DNA from: Branchiostoma belcheri
Lineage: Eukaryota > Chordata > Leptocardii > Amphioxiformes > Branchiostomatidae
Direction of reading: 5' to 3'
DNA length: 64,000 bases
NCBI RefSeq assembly: GCF_001625305.1
Contig: NW_017803457.1
Span: forward strand, 209,731 to 273,730
Positions 26,001-32,153 of this stretch are shown here, piece after piece. The stretch's first letter is position 1, and each line of letters opens with the position of its first letter. The position numbers and the translations under genes were made by a program. The notes beneath the pieces are model-generated. The model did no database searches. It was not told where the DNA came from and was given only the letters and a program-made list of their open reading frames with translations.

Positions 26001-29000
26001 TGATATTGAAAACCCATGTCTGCTATTTTCTGGTAATGTTGTAGATTGAGTGGTGTTTGTACATATTTGTATATATTGTGTTTGTGTTTACTCGTCTTGT
26101 TTTTTCTAACCAATGGATTGTGAAAATCGAACACACAATTCAGGGGTGCATCAGCATTCCCCTGCTTTTGTATGGTTTTGTCTGGTTGAATACATTGAAT
26201 TGAATTGAAAAATATGCCGGGGTGAGATATATGAACGACAGAGATGCAGTGGTTTTATCATTTATGGTTCCCTCTGTTGCTTCCGTTGTACCCAGGACAA
26301 GTCCAAACAGCTGACTGTCCTGACTGACCGGTCACAGGGCGGCAGTGGTCTGAAGAACGGGTCTCTGGAACTCATGGTACGAAAATTAACCCAAACCATG
26401 TGTTCTAAAATGCTTGACTACTTATTTCATACACAATATACAATTACACATTTACCTGCTTTGCTTCTCTACTGGGTTGATCTTCTGTCAGTACAAATCA
26501 TGTTAGTACACGCCATTTTCGTTAAGATATGCACTTTTAGTGTTGCTACCAAAATATTTTACCGATTCTGGTTGGGACTTATTATTATTTATAGCTTAAA
26601 TATGCCATATTTGGATTGTATCTCAAATCTATGTCTATATATCTACCACTTATGTTCCTTTTTGATTTGATTTCATTGATTCTGTTAGCCATTTCTGTAT
26701 CCTAAAAACATATGGGCTGGGCGGCGTGTTGACGCAGGACACTTTTATAAGATTTATTCATTCATCCATTTATTCATCCATCCATCCATCCATTCTTTCA
26801 TTTATTTATACATATTTTCTAACAACATGTACAATTCCTAAAGATCGTGTAGGGATCGACACCAGCAGTCTTACCGCCTAAATTCAATTTGGAATAGTAA
26901 GTCGAACTTTACTAATGCAATGTTACACCGGACATCGTCCGGAATGTTTTTAAACATTTAAAAACCTTTAAAACAGTTATTTTGTTATAATGTGTAGGTC
27001 CATCGGCGCATGCTCTATGACGATGGGTACGGCGTAGGAGAACCACTCAATGAGACAGGTACAGTACTTAAAGTCAATTCACCTAACGCAGCTACATCTC
27101 TACGCAGCGCCACCTTCTTTTTAGTACCTTTGTGCCAAAATGTAGTGCAATCTCTTCAGCAGGGGAATATTCCACTGATATGGATTTCTAAATAATAAGT
27201 GCTAAAGGTAGAAAGAAGTATTTACCATGTTTTACGTATACCAAGTAACTGTTGAGCACCAAAGAGTTTGCGTCATTTTGCCGTTTTTGGCAAATACATT
27301 GAACGATACATTGTTCTACTCCTTGCGTAACTGTAGCATTTGACGTTTAATTTATTCAGTTACAGTTACAGAACATTTACAGAAATATTTCAATTTTACC
27401 TATTAGCATGCATTGTTGATACAAAACGATTTGACACTGAATTTTTACCATTCGATGTTAATTTTATAATTTACAATGATCTAGTCTTCGCATTTGGTCT
27501 GCTAAAACTTTAAGCTGTTATTCGTTTTGGAATTTGTTTTCGTCTCTGTCAGGCATATTCTATTCCTGTTAGTAGTAAGGAAAATATTTAGCAGCCAGTA
27601 TAGCCCCATGATACTGGGTCCTGTGACTTTTCATGTTGAAAAAGTAAAATAAAACTCAATTGCCTGTAACACGCATTTCAGGAGTGTTCGGAGACGGTTT
27701 GGTAGTCCGCGGGAAACACTACCTCCTACTGGACACCCCTGAGAGCTCGGGCCAGCTCCACCGCGCCCTCGGGGAGCAACTGTACATGGCACCGAGCATC
27801 CTACTCAGTCTGGCCGGTAGCATCAGCCCCGCTCAGTACAGGAAAGACTTCCACACAAACGTAAGTGCGCCTATGTATGGGTAGTAGTCTGAAATGATGG
27901 GAAATTAATCAAAGCTGAAAAAATCAATTAAAATAGATGTAGAGGAATGTTTGAGTAACTTATACCCCCATTCCACATGACGGCGCTCTCGCCGCGGCAA
28001 TTTTCCGTCTCGTAAACGTTCGATGCCATTTGAAACGGCCGATGCCATTTCGTTAAATGGCCAATGCCATATCCGAGCGTACCATAATTTTTTTAGGTCC
28101 AGTAACTAAACCGTAATATATACTATAAAAAGCAATATTCTAAATTCAGGGAGGGCCGTGTAGAATTGTAATTAATGAAAAAAAAGCACAAGCACGGATT
28201 CGAAGCCTGGTCCAAAAGTGTTGCTCTAAAATCCTAACCTATACCCTTGTCTCTTCGCCACGAAACATCACGGTTCACATTATTCACAGTCAGACCAGTC
28301 TCTGTGGATACCCCAGCAGTTGCCTTTTATACCTGTATGTAAAAACAACGTTGTTTAGTAATGTGTCATTGCCATAACAAAGAAATGAAAAAAAAGCTAA
28401 AAATGTCATGTAAGGACAAAAAAACGCTACCTGTGGCAAGTATAGACATTTTCAACATGCTTCTATACTCTGTATATGTTTATGTAGTTCAATATATACA
28501 TAATTCTATACAAAAGAGAAACAGTGAGGACTGTAGTGTCCCGTCATATCGTATAAGTGTATTGAATGTTGGAGTTAGATTAGTACGCTAGTAGAAATAT
28601 TTTACAGTTATAAATGTTATGTGCTATACGTTGTATCTGATGCAATTGTACTCTCCAAGCAGAGGTTAGAATTTGGGGTTATTTCTGGCGTGTTTTTAGA
28701 CTTTTTTATCGGGGTTTCTTTTTTGCAATGGTATTTTTCTTTCACCCAACCAACCTCTGCCGGCACTCACCCCGGGGCGGGGCAAACCTATTCATGAAAC
28801 GTGACAGTGCTCCTCCCCGGGAACCATCAAATTGACATTAGCGATAATTATTTTACTGTGATAGATTATAACACATCCAGCTAATCAAAAACATATTCAT
28901 TCGGCCACATGCCTCCTGCTGACTGTGCTTATCTATGCGTCCGGTTCGCACCTACTTGTAGAATGACCGTAATGATGTCGAAGTGATTAGGTTTATATCG

Positions 29001-32000
29001 CTTCCGACTGCCGGCAGAGGTTGGGTCGGGTGAAAGAAAAATTCCAGTGCAAAACAGAAACCCCATTAAAAGCCTAAAAAACGTTAAAAATACCACAAAA
29101 CCCAAACCTCTTATTGGAGAGTGATGCAATTGTTCCTATTCCCCTGTGCTTTAGTTCACAGCTTTAAAGCGTGAACTGCCCTCCAGCGTCCACCTGCTGA
29201 CTCTGGAGATGTGGGAAGACGACACGGTGCTGATGAGACTGGAGAATCAGCTGCAGAAGGCGGAGGGTGGCACTACTCAGAACGTTTCCTTGCCGGTTGG
29301 TTGATTCATTTAAAGGCATCCAATGAAATTTCAGGGCGGCAAAACTGGAAATTTTCTAAATAAGGCAGTCTGCATGATATTGACACATGCTGCTTTACAT
29401 GAGCAATTTTGAATCAGTATTTAATACTTTGAGCATGTAAAACTGTAAAAGCAAGCCCCAAGATTATACTTTATTTTATACTTTATTTTCTGGGTGGTAC
29501 CCTAGAAATAATCCAGGTCCTTTAAGTAACCGTTTTTCGTCAAAATTGTGTGCATTTTTGCTCCTTGAATGTTGATATACCTTGGGACAGTGTTGTTTCA
29601 ACTTATATTGAATTTAAGTGACTAGAACATTGCCTTTGGTTTCTAAGCCCTAAAAACTGCACTGGATGCCTTTAACCCTACCTAGACCGGGCTTTTTTTG
29701 ACATGGGGGGACCGGGGGGGGGGGCTCTTTTGATCCCCCCCATGAACTCGCGAACGGTATGTCGTATGTCCACCAAATTTTTAAAGAATGGTGTACTAGT
29801 GAAAATTTATCATATCTACAATTTTTATGTCGTTATGACGTAATATGACGTCATTATGACGTCATTAATGGGATTTTATTGGCAAAAACCGTCTAAATAG
29901 GTTTTTCCCTGAAAACTAAATGGTATTCAACATAACTGTACCAAAAGTGTTTATGACAGAATATTATGGTGTACTAAGTCTTATGTTGCCCACAGCAACA
30001 CCGGTGACGTCAAAAAATGACGTCATGCATATTTAAGATATCCGCCATCTTGGGTCATCAATCTTGAATTTTCAAAAATAGTTTTTTTTCATGATAAAGC
30101 CTAATGTAAACATACTAAAGACCTTCATTTAAACCTTTTTTGGAAAAAGAAATGGAAGTATTGATGAAATTTTAATGAAAATAACCTGTATATACCTGTT
30201 CTAATGATACGGTCCGCCATTTTGGATTTTGGCCAATGACGTCATCAAATTAGCATAAATTATGCATATTTAATGATAAAATTTACATAAAATTATATGG
30301 GATGTTATTGATATTAGAAACCATGAGTAACTTGACATAAAACCCATAAAATTCTATTGTTGAAACAAAAAGTACTAAATTTAGCAAAAAATGCCTGTCA
30401 GAAACCCGTTGCCATGGCAACACAAAAAATTATTATCTTATTCCAATGATAGAGAATTGTTGCCAACAATATTCTAGGAAAAGTCACCAAGTTTGGCCGT
30501 TCTACGGCTAGCCGTTCAGACGCTAGGTGACATCAAAGTTGCCGCGGGCACTTTTACCCCCCCCCCCCGGTCTAGGTAGGGTTAAATGATAAACGTTTGA
30601 GAAAAGGAACCACAAAAAAAAATGAAATCGTAAATCGATCATTTTAGCATGAATATGCTACTGCCTTGCTGACCGACAGAATGTTGTTGTGTTTACCGAA
30701 GGAAAACATTTTGTTTTCTTGCTCTGTTTCCTCTTCTTGTCCAATGTAAATGCCCCGAACAAGACGTCTGTCACCATGGTAACTATAGTGTTGGGTTACA
30801 TCATGTTGCAATTTTAATACAACAGGGATTAAGACTTATGTATGTATGAATGTGTTTGAGTAAGAATTAACAGAGCATATGATTATTTAACTTTACAAAA
30901 TAAAACATCCCCTAGAATAAAAAAAAATATATAAAAACAATCAGAAATGCATGTACAAAAGCTTACCTAACGCAAATTCTTATTAAAGGGAAAAGATACA
31001 GGGATGGTGATTGTGTGTGCTTCATTGTACATGAAGACCTCAGCCCTCCTTTTCTTCAAGAATCAGACAATGCGAAGACACGTTTCAATTAAAGATGCTC
31101 TAATTTAAATTCATGATTCCATGTTATTCTTCCGTGTCCTCTTTAGGGTCTGTTCAAGACGTTTGAGGTGGATGTTGACTCGGTGGAGGAGCTGACTTTG
31201 GGCGCTAACTTCCCTGCCGCCAACCTGCAGCGGCTAACGTGGAACACAGGTCAGCTTGTGTGTTTTTTGTTTGTTTGGTTGTTTCGCATAACCAGTAAAC
31301 CGCCTTTAGGCGTAACACACACCAGTTTTATAAGTGCGGTGGGTTCTTTAACGTGTGTGGGGTGTGGCTCTCCCCAAACATGGTACCTCCATTTAACGTC
31401 ATATCCGAGGGACGTCCCTAACCGAAGCTAGGTACTCATTTCCACCTGAGTGAAGTAATGAAAGTCGTGTAAAGCGCCTTTCTCAACGGCATAAGATAGG
31501 CAGGATTCGAACTCGCGACCTCTTGGGTGTGAGCCAAACGCGCTACCGACTGCGCCACACGACCCCAATGAACAACCTCCATCTGGACATCGAGTTTAAT
31601 TTCGGTCTAATTCCCTTATTGTTATATCAGCAAACTTACATCTTCATGGGCTTATATCGTAAAGTATAGGTAAAATTATGTCAGAAATATGTATAAGTAT
31701 AATGTTTAAAACATTTAAAACATCCGGGTGTGGACGGGTCGTTTAACAGGTAGTTGACCGGTGTTTGTGAGTAGCTCCAGACGTGGATGTCAAATTTAAC
31801 TCGAAGTTAACTTCAATCCAATTTGATTATTAGCAACAAGAAAGCACTGTCTATATATTGTAAGAATGCTCTCTTATTTGACTAGTGTTCTCTGGGGGTT
31901 CTGAATGTGTGGCGGGAGCTTAGAAATGTTGTATGCAAACGTCCGCCCTTAGCTTCTTTATACCACTACCGAAAGACTGGTTTTCCTTTAAAACCAAAAC

Positions 32001-32153
32001 ATGTAAATTTCGATTTCTTTTTTTAACTCCACAGAAAGCGGACAGACGAAGTCTGAAGCTCTCCGCTGCTGGGACGCCGGGACGACCACAGTCTCTCTTC
32101 AGCCCATGCAGATCTGTACACTGCGCTTCAAACTGCAGCGGAATCAGGCATAG
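2081..32153 (+). CDS. MAN2B1: Lysosomal alpha-mannosidase (GH38), 25 exons, exon 15 split by a transposon
   Basis: This enzyme removes alpha-linked mannose from N-glycan-derived oligosaccharides in the lysosome. All introns are GT-AG and all phases agree. Joining the exons, with exon 15 taken as 17563-17595 plus 20882-20987, gives 1012 codons including the stop, or 1011 residues. Human MAN2B1 is, from memory, the same length. Domains in order: signal peptide (1-21), GH38 catalytic domain with zinc ligands H48/D50 (HTHDDVGW), nucleophile D172 (WHIDPFGHS), acid/base region before FFPYAD (D356) and zinc histidine in QHHDAVSGT (424/425), then mid and C-terminal beta domains ([31 protein letters not shown]). 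Many N-X-S/T glycosylation sites are present. The start was chosen because it is followed by a good signal peptide and has A at -3. Paralogue MAN2B2 and the Golgi MAN2A enzymes fit less well. The oddity is a 3.28-kb hAT-like insertion in exon 15 that introduces an early in-frame stop. Confidence 0.95.
3244..3352 (+). CDS. MAN2B1: MAN2B1 exon 2: first zinc-ligand motif
   Basis: It encodes residues 28-63 plus one base. It contains [18 protein letters not shown]. The second His and second Asp of HTHDD are two zinc ligands in GH38 enzymes of known structure. Acceptor ttccag, donor G|gtaaga. Confidence 0.95.
3430..3965 (+). repeat. Pyrimidine-rich (CT)n tracts in intron 2
   Basis: Three blocks of CT dinucleotide repeat at about 3570-3640, 3730-3785 and 3860-3965 are separated by near-copies of a short unit containing TTTTGTTCCCTTCTAGC. 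The unit appears to have been duplicated locally, copying acceptor-like TTCTAG and TTCCAG sequences along with it. The real acceptor is at 4017. Confidence 0.8.
4018..4191 (+). CDS. MAN2B1: MAN2B1 exon 3
   Basis: Residues 64-121 plus one base, GH38 barrel. It contains [17 protein letters not shown] and [14 protein letters not shown], both strongly conserved in lysosomal alpha-mannosidases. Confidence 0.95.
4285..4447. repeat. Small inverted-repeat (MITE-like) element in intron 3
   Basis: Two arms, about 4305-4345 (GGGGGTTTGGTGGTCTTTAG) and about 4388-4447 (complement of AAGACCCCCAAAACCAACC), can pair as an imperfect hairpin. It has no coding content. The family is unknown. Confidence 0.45.
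4845..5030 (-). mobile_element. tRNA-derived SINE fragment, minus strand
   Basis: TCGAACCCGGGACCTCTTGG at 4932-4951 is the complement of a B-box plus T-stem (CCCGGGTTCGA). CACTCTACGGCTGGGTCAT follows at the position of a degraded A-box. The tail side (AAGTGGGGAAAGTTGTG) resembles the shared SINE tail. A CCAAGCAGAT motif nearby suggests a second small insertion. Confidence 0.55.
5199..5392 (+). CDS. MAN2B1: MAN2B1 exon 4: catalytic nucleophile
   Basis: Residues 122-186. [20 protein letters not shown] and [19 protein letters not shown] are present. The Asp of WHIDPFGHS (about D172) is the GH38 nucleophile and also a zinc ligand. Ends in phase 0. Confidence 0.96.
5665..5790 (+). repeat. TG-rich microsatellite in intron 4
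   Basis: An impure (TG)n/(TATG)n tract. Long frames read through it on either strand are low-complexity Cys/Val or His/Thr runs and are not genes. Confidence 0.9.
5853..5985 (+). CDS. MAN2B1: MAN2B1 exon 5
   Basis: Residues 187-230 plus one base. [16 protein letters not shown] and EIWRASP, then ADLFTG, align with the catalytic domain of lysosomal alpha-mannosidase. Confidence 0.95.
6050..6240 (-). mobile_element. SINE-like fragment, minus strand
   Basis: GGTCGGGGTTTGAACTCACG at about 6206-6225 looks like the complement of a tRNA T-arm. The sequence before it (CCAAGCTCTTTCTGTC) would be the body. The A-box is not clear. Confidence 0.35.
6735..6795 (+). mobile_element. LINE or SINE 3' tail
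   Basis: CTTCCACAAATGTGG then CTTCATAAATAAATACATAAATAA. A related tail (CTTCCACTTGTGG then AATAAATAAATAAATAA) sits in the satellite at about 48418-48463, so this is the 3' terminus of one repeat family. Confidence 0.45.
6879..6952 (+). CDS. MAN2B1: MAN2B1 exon 6
   Basis: Residues 231-255. [22 protein letters not shown] corresponds to the [21 protein letters not shown] region of the human enzyme. Confidence 0.9.
7577..7664. repeat. Imperfect palindrome in intron 6
   Basis: GATGTCATCCATA near 7579 pairs with TATGGATGACATC ending near 7662, and GTGTGGCCTTA pairs with TAAGGCCATG inside. On each side are diverged copies of a block with GTGCGAATAAAAAAA (about 7300-7340 and 7670-7700). Confidence 0.5.
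7978..8826 (+). mobile_element. 5'-truncated LINE, reverse-transcriptase C-terminus and 3' UTR
   Basis: An open frame at 7981-8403 (140 residues) encodes the end of a non-LTR retrotransposon ORF2. It has a [11 protein letters not shown] segment, [14 protein letters not shown], a Cys-rich [10 protein letters not shown] stretch and [13 protein letters not shown], typical of the C-terminal region after the reverse transcriptase. It is followed by a 3' UTR ending at about 8825 in GATGAATAAAAAGAAAAAAA. It lies wholly inside intron 6, just before exon 7, in the gene's orientation. Confidence 0.8.
8848..8919 (+). CDS. MAN2B1: MAN2B1 exon 7
   Basis: Residues 256-279, including a VNTSLEQ glycosylation sequon. 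The acceptor TTGTCAG lies only about 20 bp beyond the LINE tail, so the LINE poly(A) end sits next to the polypyrimidine tract. Confidence 0.9.
9361..9480 (+). CDS. MAN2B1: MAN2B1 exon 8
   Basis: Residues 280-319. [19 protein letters not shown] and WFKNMDKLI match the conserved [12 protein letters not shown] region of the GH38 lysosomal enzymes. Confidence 0.95.
10115..10327 (+). CDS. MAN2B1: MAN2B1 exon 9: acid/base region
   Basis: Residues 320-390. [16 protein letters not shown], then [18 protein letters not shown] and [11 protein letters not shown]. The Asp before FFPYAD (D356) aligns with the proposed general acid/base of the family. It has NNAS and NNT sequons. Confidence 0.95.
10375..10460 (+). 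mobile_element. tRNA-like SINE head
   Basis: TAGCGGAATGG (A-box-like, about 10384) and GGGTTTCAATCC (B-box-like, about 10430) are spaced as in a tRNA. No intact acceptor stem was found. Confidence 0.45.
10493..10665 (-). mobile_element. LINE 3' end fragment, minus strand
   Basis: On the + strand it starts with AATGAATGAACTTTATTGGTC, the complement of a CAATAAAGTTCATTCATT terminus common at the 3' ends of CR1/L2-type LINEs. It is a short non-coding fragment. Confidence 0.5.
11226..11301 (+). CDS. MAN2B1: MAN2B1 exon 10
   Basis: Residues 391-415 plus one base: [16 protein letters not shown] and so on. It joins in frame to exon 11, with an Arg codon split across the junction. Confidence 0.88.
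11884..12090 (-). mobile_element. LINE 3' end with poly(A), minus strand
   Basis: A run of about 30 T at 11888-11918 is followed by AACACCTTTATTCAGTATAC. Read on the minus strand this is CTGAATAAAGGTGTT then poly(A), a polyadenylated 3' end inserted antisense to the gene about 90 bp before exon 11. The long pure homopolymer suggests a recent insertion or later slippage. Confidence 0.6.
12179..12218 (+). CDS. MAN2B1: MAN2B1 exon 11: zinc histidine
   Basis: A 40-bp microexon encoding residues 416-428 plus two bases: [12 protein letters not shown]. The QHHDAVSGT motif, completed by exon 12, contains the fourth zinc ligand. Acceptor attcacag, donor AG|gtaaga. Confidence 0.93.
12300..12395 (-). 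mobile_element. tRNA-derived SINE fragment, minus strand
   Basis: GGAGTGAGGAAAGCCGTGTAAA is the complement of the shared SINE tail. GGAACCCGGGACCTCTTAG is the complement of a B-box arm and GAACACGCTACCGTG the remains of the A-box. It runs directly into the palindrome at 12393-12462, which replaces the SINE 5' end. Confidence 0.6.
12393..12462. repeat. Near-perfect 34-bp-arm palindrome
   Basis: The arm beginning GTTCTAATGTTACATAATGC runs to GAGGTC-complement at 12426. After a 2-base centre it is repeated exactly in reverse complement to 12462. I read no mismatch in the arms. It follows a truncated SINE and has no coding content. Confidence 0.9.
12997..13066 (+). CDS. MAN2B1: MAN2B1 exon 12
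   Basis: Residues 429-452, starting with the SGT that completes QHHDAVSGT, then [12 protein letters not shown]. Human has [12 protein letters not shown] here. Confidence 0.93.
13230..13885 (+). repeat. (GAGTA)n pentanucleotide satellite in intron 12
   Basis: About 650 bp of GAGTA/GAATA-type pentamers, with a higher-order repeat of about 120 bp: the block at about 13328-13430 recurs at about 13450-13550. The top strand is almost all purine plus T. Open frames through it on the minus strand (Ser/Thr/Leu/Tyr-rich) are repeat translation. Confidence 0.95.
13928..14053 (+). CDS. MAN2B1: MAN2B1 exon 13
   Basis: Residues 453-494. [14 protein letters not shown] corresponds to human FCQQLNISICPLSQ, with a conserved NIS sequon and two cysteines. 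Confidence 0.93.
15522..15644 (+). CDS. MAN2B1: MAN2B1 exon 14
   Basis: Residues 495-535. [13 protein letters not shown] and [14 protein letters not shown] start the beta-rich middle domain (human VIVYNPLGRK, MVRLPVSEGVF). Ends in phase 0 at CAG|gtaagc. Confidence 0.93.
15815..16166. repeat. Foldback MITE with arms of about 150 bp
   Basis: The left arm starts GCAAGTTAAAACTGTAATTT (15821). The right arm ends with the complement, AATTACAGTTTAAACTTGC (16141-16159). The arms share CGTGACGTCACGCAGATAA and GTGGATCATAGG with their complements around a centre near 16000. No coding capacity. The family is not recognised. Confidence 0.8.
16473..17063 (+). mobile_element. piggyBac-type MITE, copy 1
   Basis: It is flanked by TTAA at 16469-16472 and a decayed TAAA on the right. 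Terminal inverted repeats are CCCTCAAACACCCGA and GGGTGTTTGAGGG. Each end carries a subterminal perfect palindrome GGGGTCCATTTGGACCCC or a close variant. TTAA targets with CCC-starting ends are the hallmark of piggyBac elements. A reverse-oriented copy lies at 25330-25947 and the two agree along their length, so this is a mobilised non-coding family. Confidence 0.82.
17130..17336. mobile_element. Short MITE of the CCGGGGCCCGGCCGG family
   Basis: Inverted arms GGTCATATTTCCAAACCGGG (about 17141) and the complement of GGTTTGGAAATGTGACC (about 17310-17326) each carry the GC-rich block GGGGCCCGGCCGG. A longer relative sits at 21829-22326. Confidence 0.7.
17563..17595 (+). CDS. MAN2B1: MAN2B1 exon 15, part left of the insertion
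   Basis: After acceptor TTGCCTAG the frame reads [11 protein letters not shown] (residues 536-546) and then enters the transposon, where it meets a stop within five codons. The last 8 bases (AGGAAATC) are repeated exactly at 20874-20881, and joining the two flanks restores one uninterrupted exon. A donor-like AAG|GTGAGC lies inside this fragment at 17569-17577. Confidence 0.85.
17596..20873. mobile_element. hAT-like foldback element inside MAN2B1 exon 15
   Basis: A 3278-bp element flanked by the 8-bp direct repeat AGGAAATC (17588-17595 and 20874-20881). The ends are inverted repeats: right end (complement) CAATAGGGGCTGTACTACT, left end GAGAAGGGGCTGTAGTACT. Internal copies of CAATAGGGGCTGTACTAA show the ancestral terminus. 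The left third holds direct copies, spaced about 130-290 bp, of a unit with CTCCATGGAGGTGAGTAGTACAG and GGTTCACGTCACCTTCAAG. The right third holds the same unit inverted, so the whole can fold back. The middle (19240-19960, 20160-20576) has two further diverged duplications. No transposase frame was found, so it is non-autonomous. An 8-bp duplication and CA...TG-like ends point to hAT. An assembly gap lies inside. Confidence 0.82.
18809..18828. other. Assembly gap (20 N) with duplicated flanks
   Basis: The 90 bp just after the gap (18829-18918) repeat 18567-18656. The roughly 150 bp before it (18657-18808) repeat 19057-19211. This pattern suggests two haplotypes or repeat copies placed side by side, so the element's true length is uncertain. 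Confidence 0.85.
20882..20987 (+). CDS. MAN2B1: MAN2B1 exon 15, part right of the insertion
   Basis: Reads [20 protein letters not shown] then [16 protein letters not shown] (residues 547-581 plus one base). Human has [20 protein letters not shown]. Ends at G|gtgaat in phase 1, matching exon 16. The first acceptor-like AG that keeps frame is at 20874-20875 (ATTGAG|GAAATC). Confidence 0.9.
21447..21520 (+). CDS. MAN2B1: MAN2B1 exon 16
   Basis: A poorly conserved linker exon (residues 582-606) ending EDQEIHNE. With exon 17 it gives [17 protein letters not shown], matching human IENEHIRATFDPDTGLL. Acceptor TTGTACAG, donor GAG|gtaatt, phases consistent. Confidence 0.85.
21829..22326. mobile_element. 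MITE of the CCGGGGCCCGGCCGG family, long form
   Basis: Ends ATGCTGGGGTCACATTTC (left) and GAAATGCGACCCCAGCAT (right) are inverted repeats. The left end also carries AGCCGGGGCCCGGCCGGGC as in the element at 17130. The interior is about 500 bp and has no transposase frame. Confidence 0.7.
22522..22740 (+). CDS. MAN2B1: MAN2B1 exon 17
   Basis: Residues 607-679. [16 protein letters not shown], then [16 protein letters not shown] and SGAYVFRPN, matching human TFFWYNASIGDN and SGAYIFRPN. Several sequons. Confidence 0.95.
22820..23037 (+). repeat. (TG)n microsatellite in intron 17
   Basis: About 200 bp of TG dinucleotides with scattered substitutions. Cys/Val and His/Thr reading frames across it are artefacts. 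It begins about 80 bp downstream of a splice donor. Confidence 0.95.
23240..23485 (-). mobile_element. tRNA-derived SINE, minus strand
   Basis: GGAATTTGAACTCCCAATCTC at about 23418 and CTAACTACTGGACCACACACG at about 23460 are the complements of a T-arm/B-box and a D-arm/A-box. The rest of the body lies upstream on the + strand. Confidence 0.5.
23555..23910. mobile_element. Penelope-like element end with hammerhead-like motifs
   Basis: On the minus strand, about 23612-23570 reads CTGAGAAAGGTGTCTGAGAG then ACACCGAAACGTC. GGTGTCT/AGACACC forms a perfect 7-bp stem, followed by GAAA, closely resembling the CUGANGA-stem II-GAAA core of the hammerhead ribozymes found in Penelope-like retroelements. 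A diverged copy in + orientation lies at about 23846-23902. GCGGCGAGAAGCAGAACTC (23814-23832) and its complement near 23623-23641 link the two, so the fragment is an inverted pair of element ends. Confidence 0.6.
24006..24187 (+). CDS. MAN2B1: MAN2B1 exon 18
   Basis: Residues 680-739 plus two bases. [37 protein letters not shown] and [11 protein letters not shown] match human [20 protein letters not shown] and the following block. Confidence 0.96.
24560..24660 (-). mobile_element. tRNA-derived SINE fragment, minus strand
   Basis: GGAGTAAGGAAAGCCGTGAAA is the complement of the common SINE tail. GGATTCAAACCCGGGATCTTT at about 24630 is the complement of a B-box arm. It abuts the LINE fragment that follows. 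Confidence 0.5.
24655..24960 (+). mobile_element. LINE ORF2 C-terminal fragment and 3' end
   Basis: A short frame ending at 24871 reads [16 protein letters not shown] and [14 protein letters not shown], the 'WN.LP...FK..L..HL' pattern that ends many LINE reverse-transcriptase proteins. An A-rich stretch follows. It lies about 20 bp before the exon 19 acceptor region. Confidence 0.6.
24982..25114 (+). CDS. MAN2B1: MAN2B1 exon 19
   Basis: Residues 740-784. [18 protein letters not shown], then [20 protein letters not shown], almost identical to the human sequence at this position. Confidence 0.97.
25330..25947 (-). mobile_element. piggyBac-type MITE, copy 2
   Basis: It is flanked on both sides by TTAA (25326-25329 and 25948-25951). 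It starts CCTTCAAACACCCGAAC and ends GTTCGGGTGTTTGAGGG, with GGGGTCCAAATGGACCCC near both ends. It is the reverse complement of the copy at 16473-17063. Only a few differences are seen over long stretches, so the two insertions are fairly young. Confidence 0.88.
26000..26215 (+). mobile_element. LINE 3' end fragment
   Basis: A T/G-rich stretch ends in TTGAATACATTGAATTGAAT, a tandem-repeat 3' terminus of the kind left by LINE retrotransposition. A complementary terminus, ATTCAATTCGATATTG, occurs near 25237 on the far side of the TTAA MITE. Confidence 0.4.
26296..26376 (+). CDS. MAN2B1: MAN2B1 exon 20
   Basis: Residues 785-811. [20 protein letters not shown] matches human [20 protein letters not shown]. 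Confidence 0.97.
26998..27058 (+). CDS. MAN2B1: MAN2B1 exon 21
   Basis: Residues 812-831 plus one base: [20 protein letters not shown] (human [20 protein letters not shown]). Confidence 0.95.
27682..27860 (+). CDS. MAN2B1: MAN2B1 exon 22
   Basis: Residues 832-891. [20 protein letters not shown] and [16 protein letters not shown] correspond to human [20 protein letters not shown] and EQEVLAPQVVLAPGGG. Confidence 0.94.
28651..29121. mobile_element. MITE with arms of about 110 bp and a 12-bp target duplication
   Basis: Ends CTCTCCAAGCAGAGGTT and AACCTCTTATTGGAGAG are inverted repeats, and the arms stay complementary through CTTTCACCCAACC/GGTCGGGTGAAAG and CCTCTGCCGGC/GCCGGCAGAGG. TGATGCAATTGT flanks it on both sides (28638-28649 and 29122-29133). 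The right edge is only about 33 bp from the exon 23 boundary. Confidence 0.8.
29155..29295 (+). CDS. MAN2B1: MAN2B1 exon 23
   Basis: Residues 892-938. [17 protein letters not shown] and [12 protein letters not shown] match human LRRELPPSVHLLTLASW and EMVLLRLEHQF. The donor CCG|gttggt is weak, but no better one preserves frame. Exon 24 follows in phase. Confidence 0.94.
29676..30581. mobile_element. TTAA-flanked piggyBac-type MITE, second family
   Basis: TTAA at 29672-29675 and 30582-30585. Ends CCCTACCTAGACCGGG and CCCGGTCTAGGTAGGG are inverted repeats. Poly-G and poly-C runs lie just inside the two ends. The interior has many TGACGTCA-like words (about 29835-30015) and no transposase frame. 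Confidence 0.82.
31147..31249 (+). CDS. MAN2B1: MAN2B1 exon 24
   Basis: Residues 939-972 plus one base: [20 protein letters not shown] then NLQRLTWNT (human [20 protein letters not shown] and SRLKWTTNT). Confidence 0.94.
31285..31566 (-). mobile_element. Full-length tRNA-derived SINE, minus strand
   Basis: On the minus strand the head is GGGGTCGTGTGGCGCAGTCG (A-box) with GGTCGCGAGTTCGAATCC (B-box), near 31566-31501. A body follows with the tail motif GCTTTACACGACTTTCATTA. The distal part carries GGTTCTTTAACGTGTG and CCATTTAACGTCATATCCGA, a block I recall as recurring in SINEs of many marine invertebrates. This is the best preserved SINE in the window. Confidence 0.8.
32035..32153 (+). CDS. 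MAN2B1: MAN2B1 exon 25 with stop
   Basis: Residues 973-1011. It ends [16 protein letters not shown] plus three residues and a TAG stop. Human has ITLEPMEIRTFLASVQ near its C-terminus. Acceptor CTCCACAG. Confidence 0.94.

Noticed and set aside
26374-26670. 98-codon frame beginning in MAN2B1 exon 20 and running into the intron
   Set aside because: It is read-through in a shifted frame past a clear donor. The sequence is AT-rich and hydrophobic by composition, with no recognisable motif.
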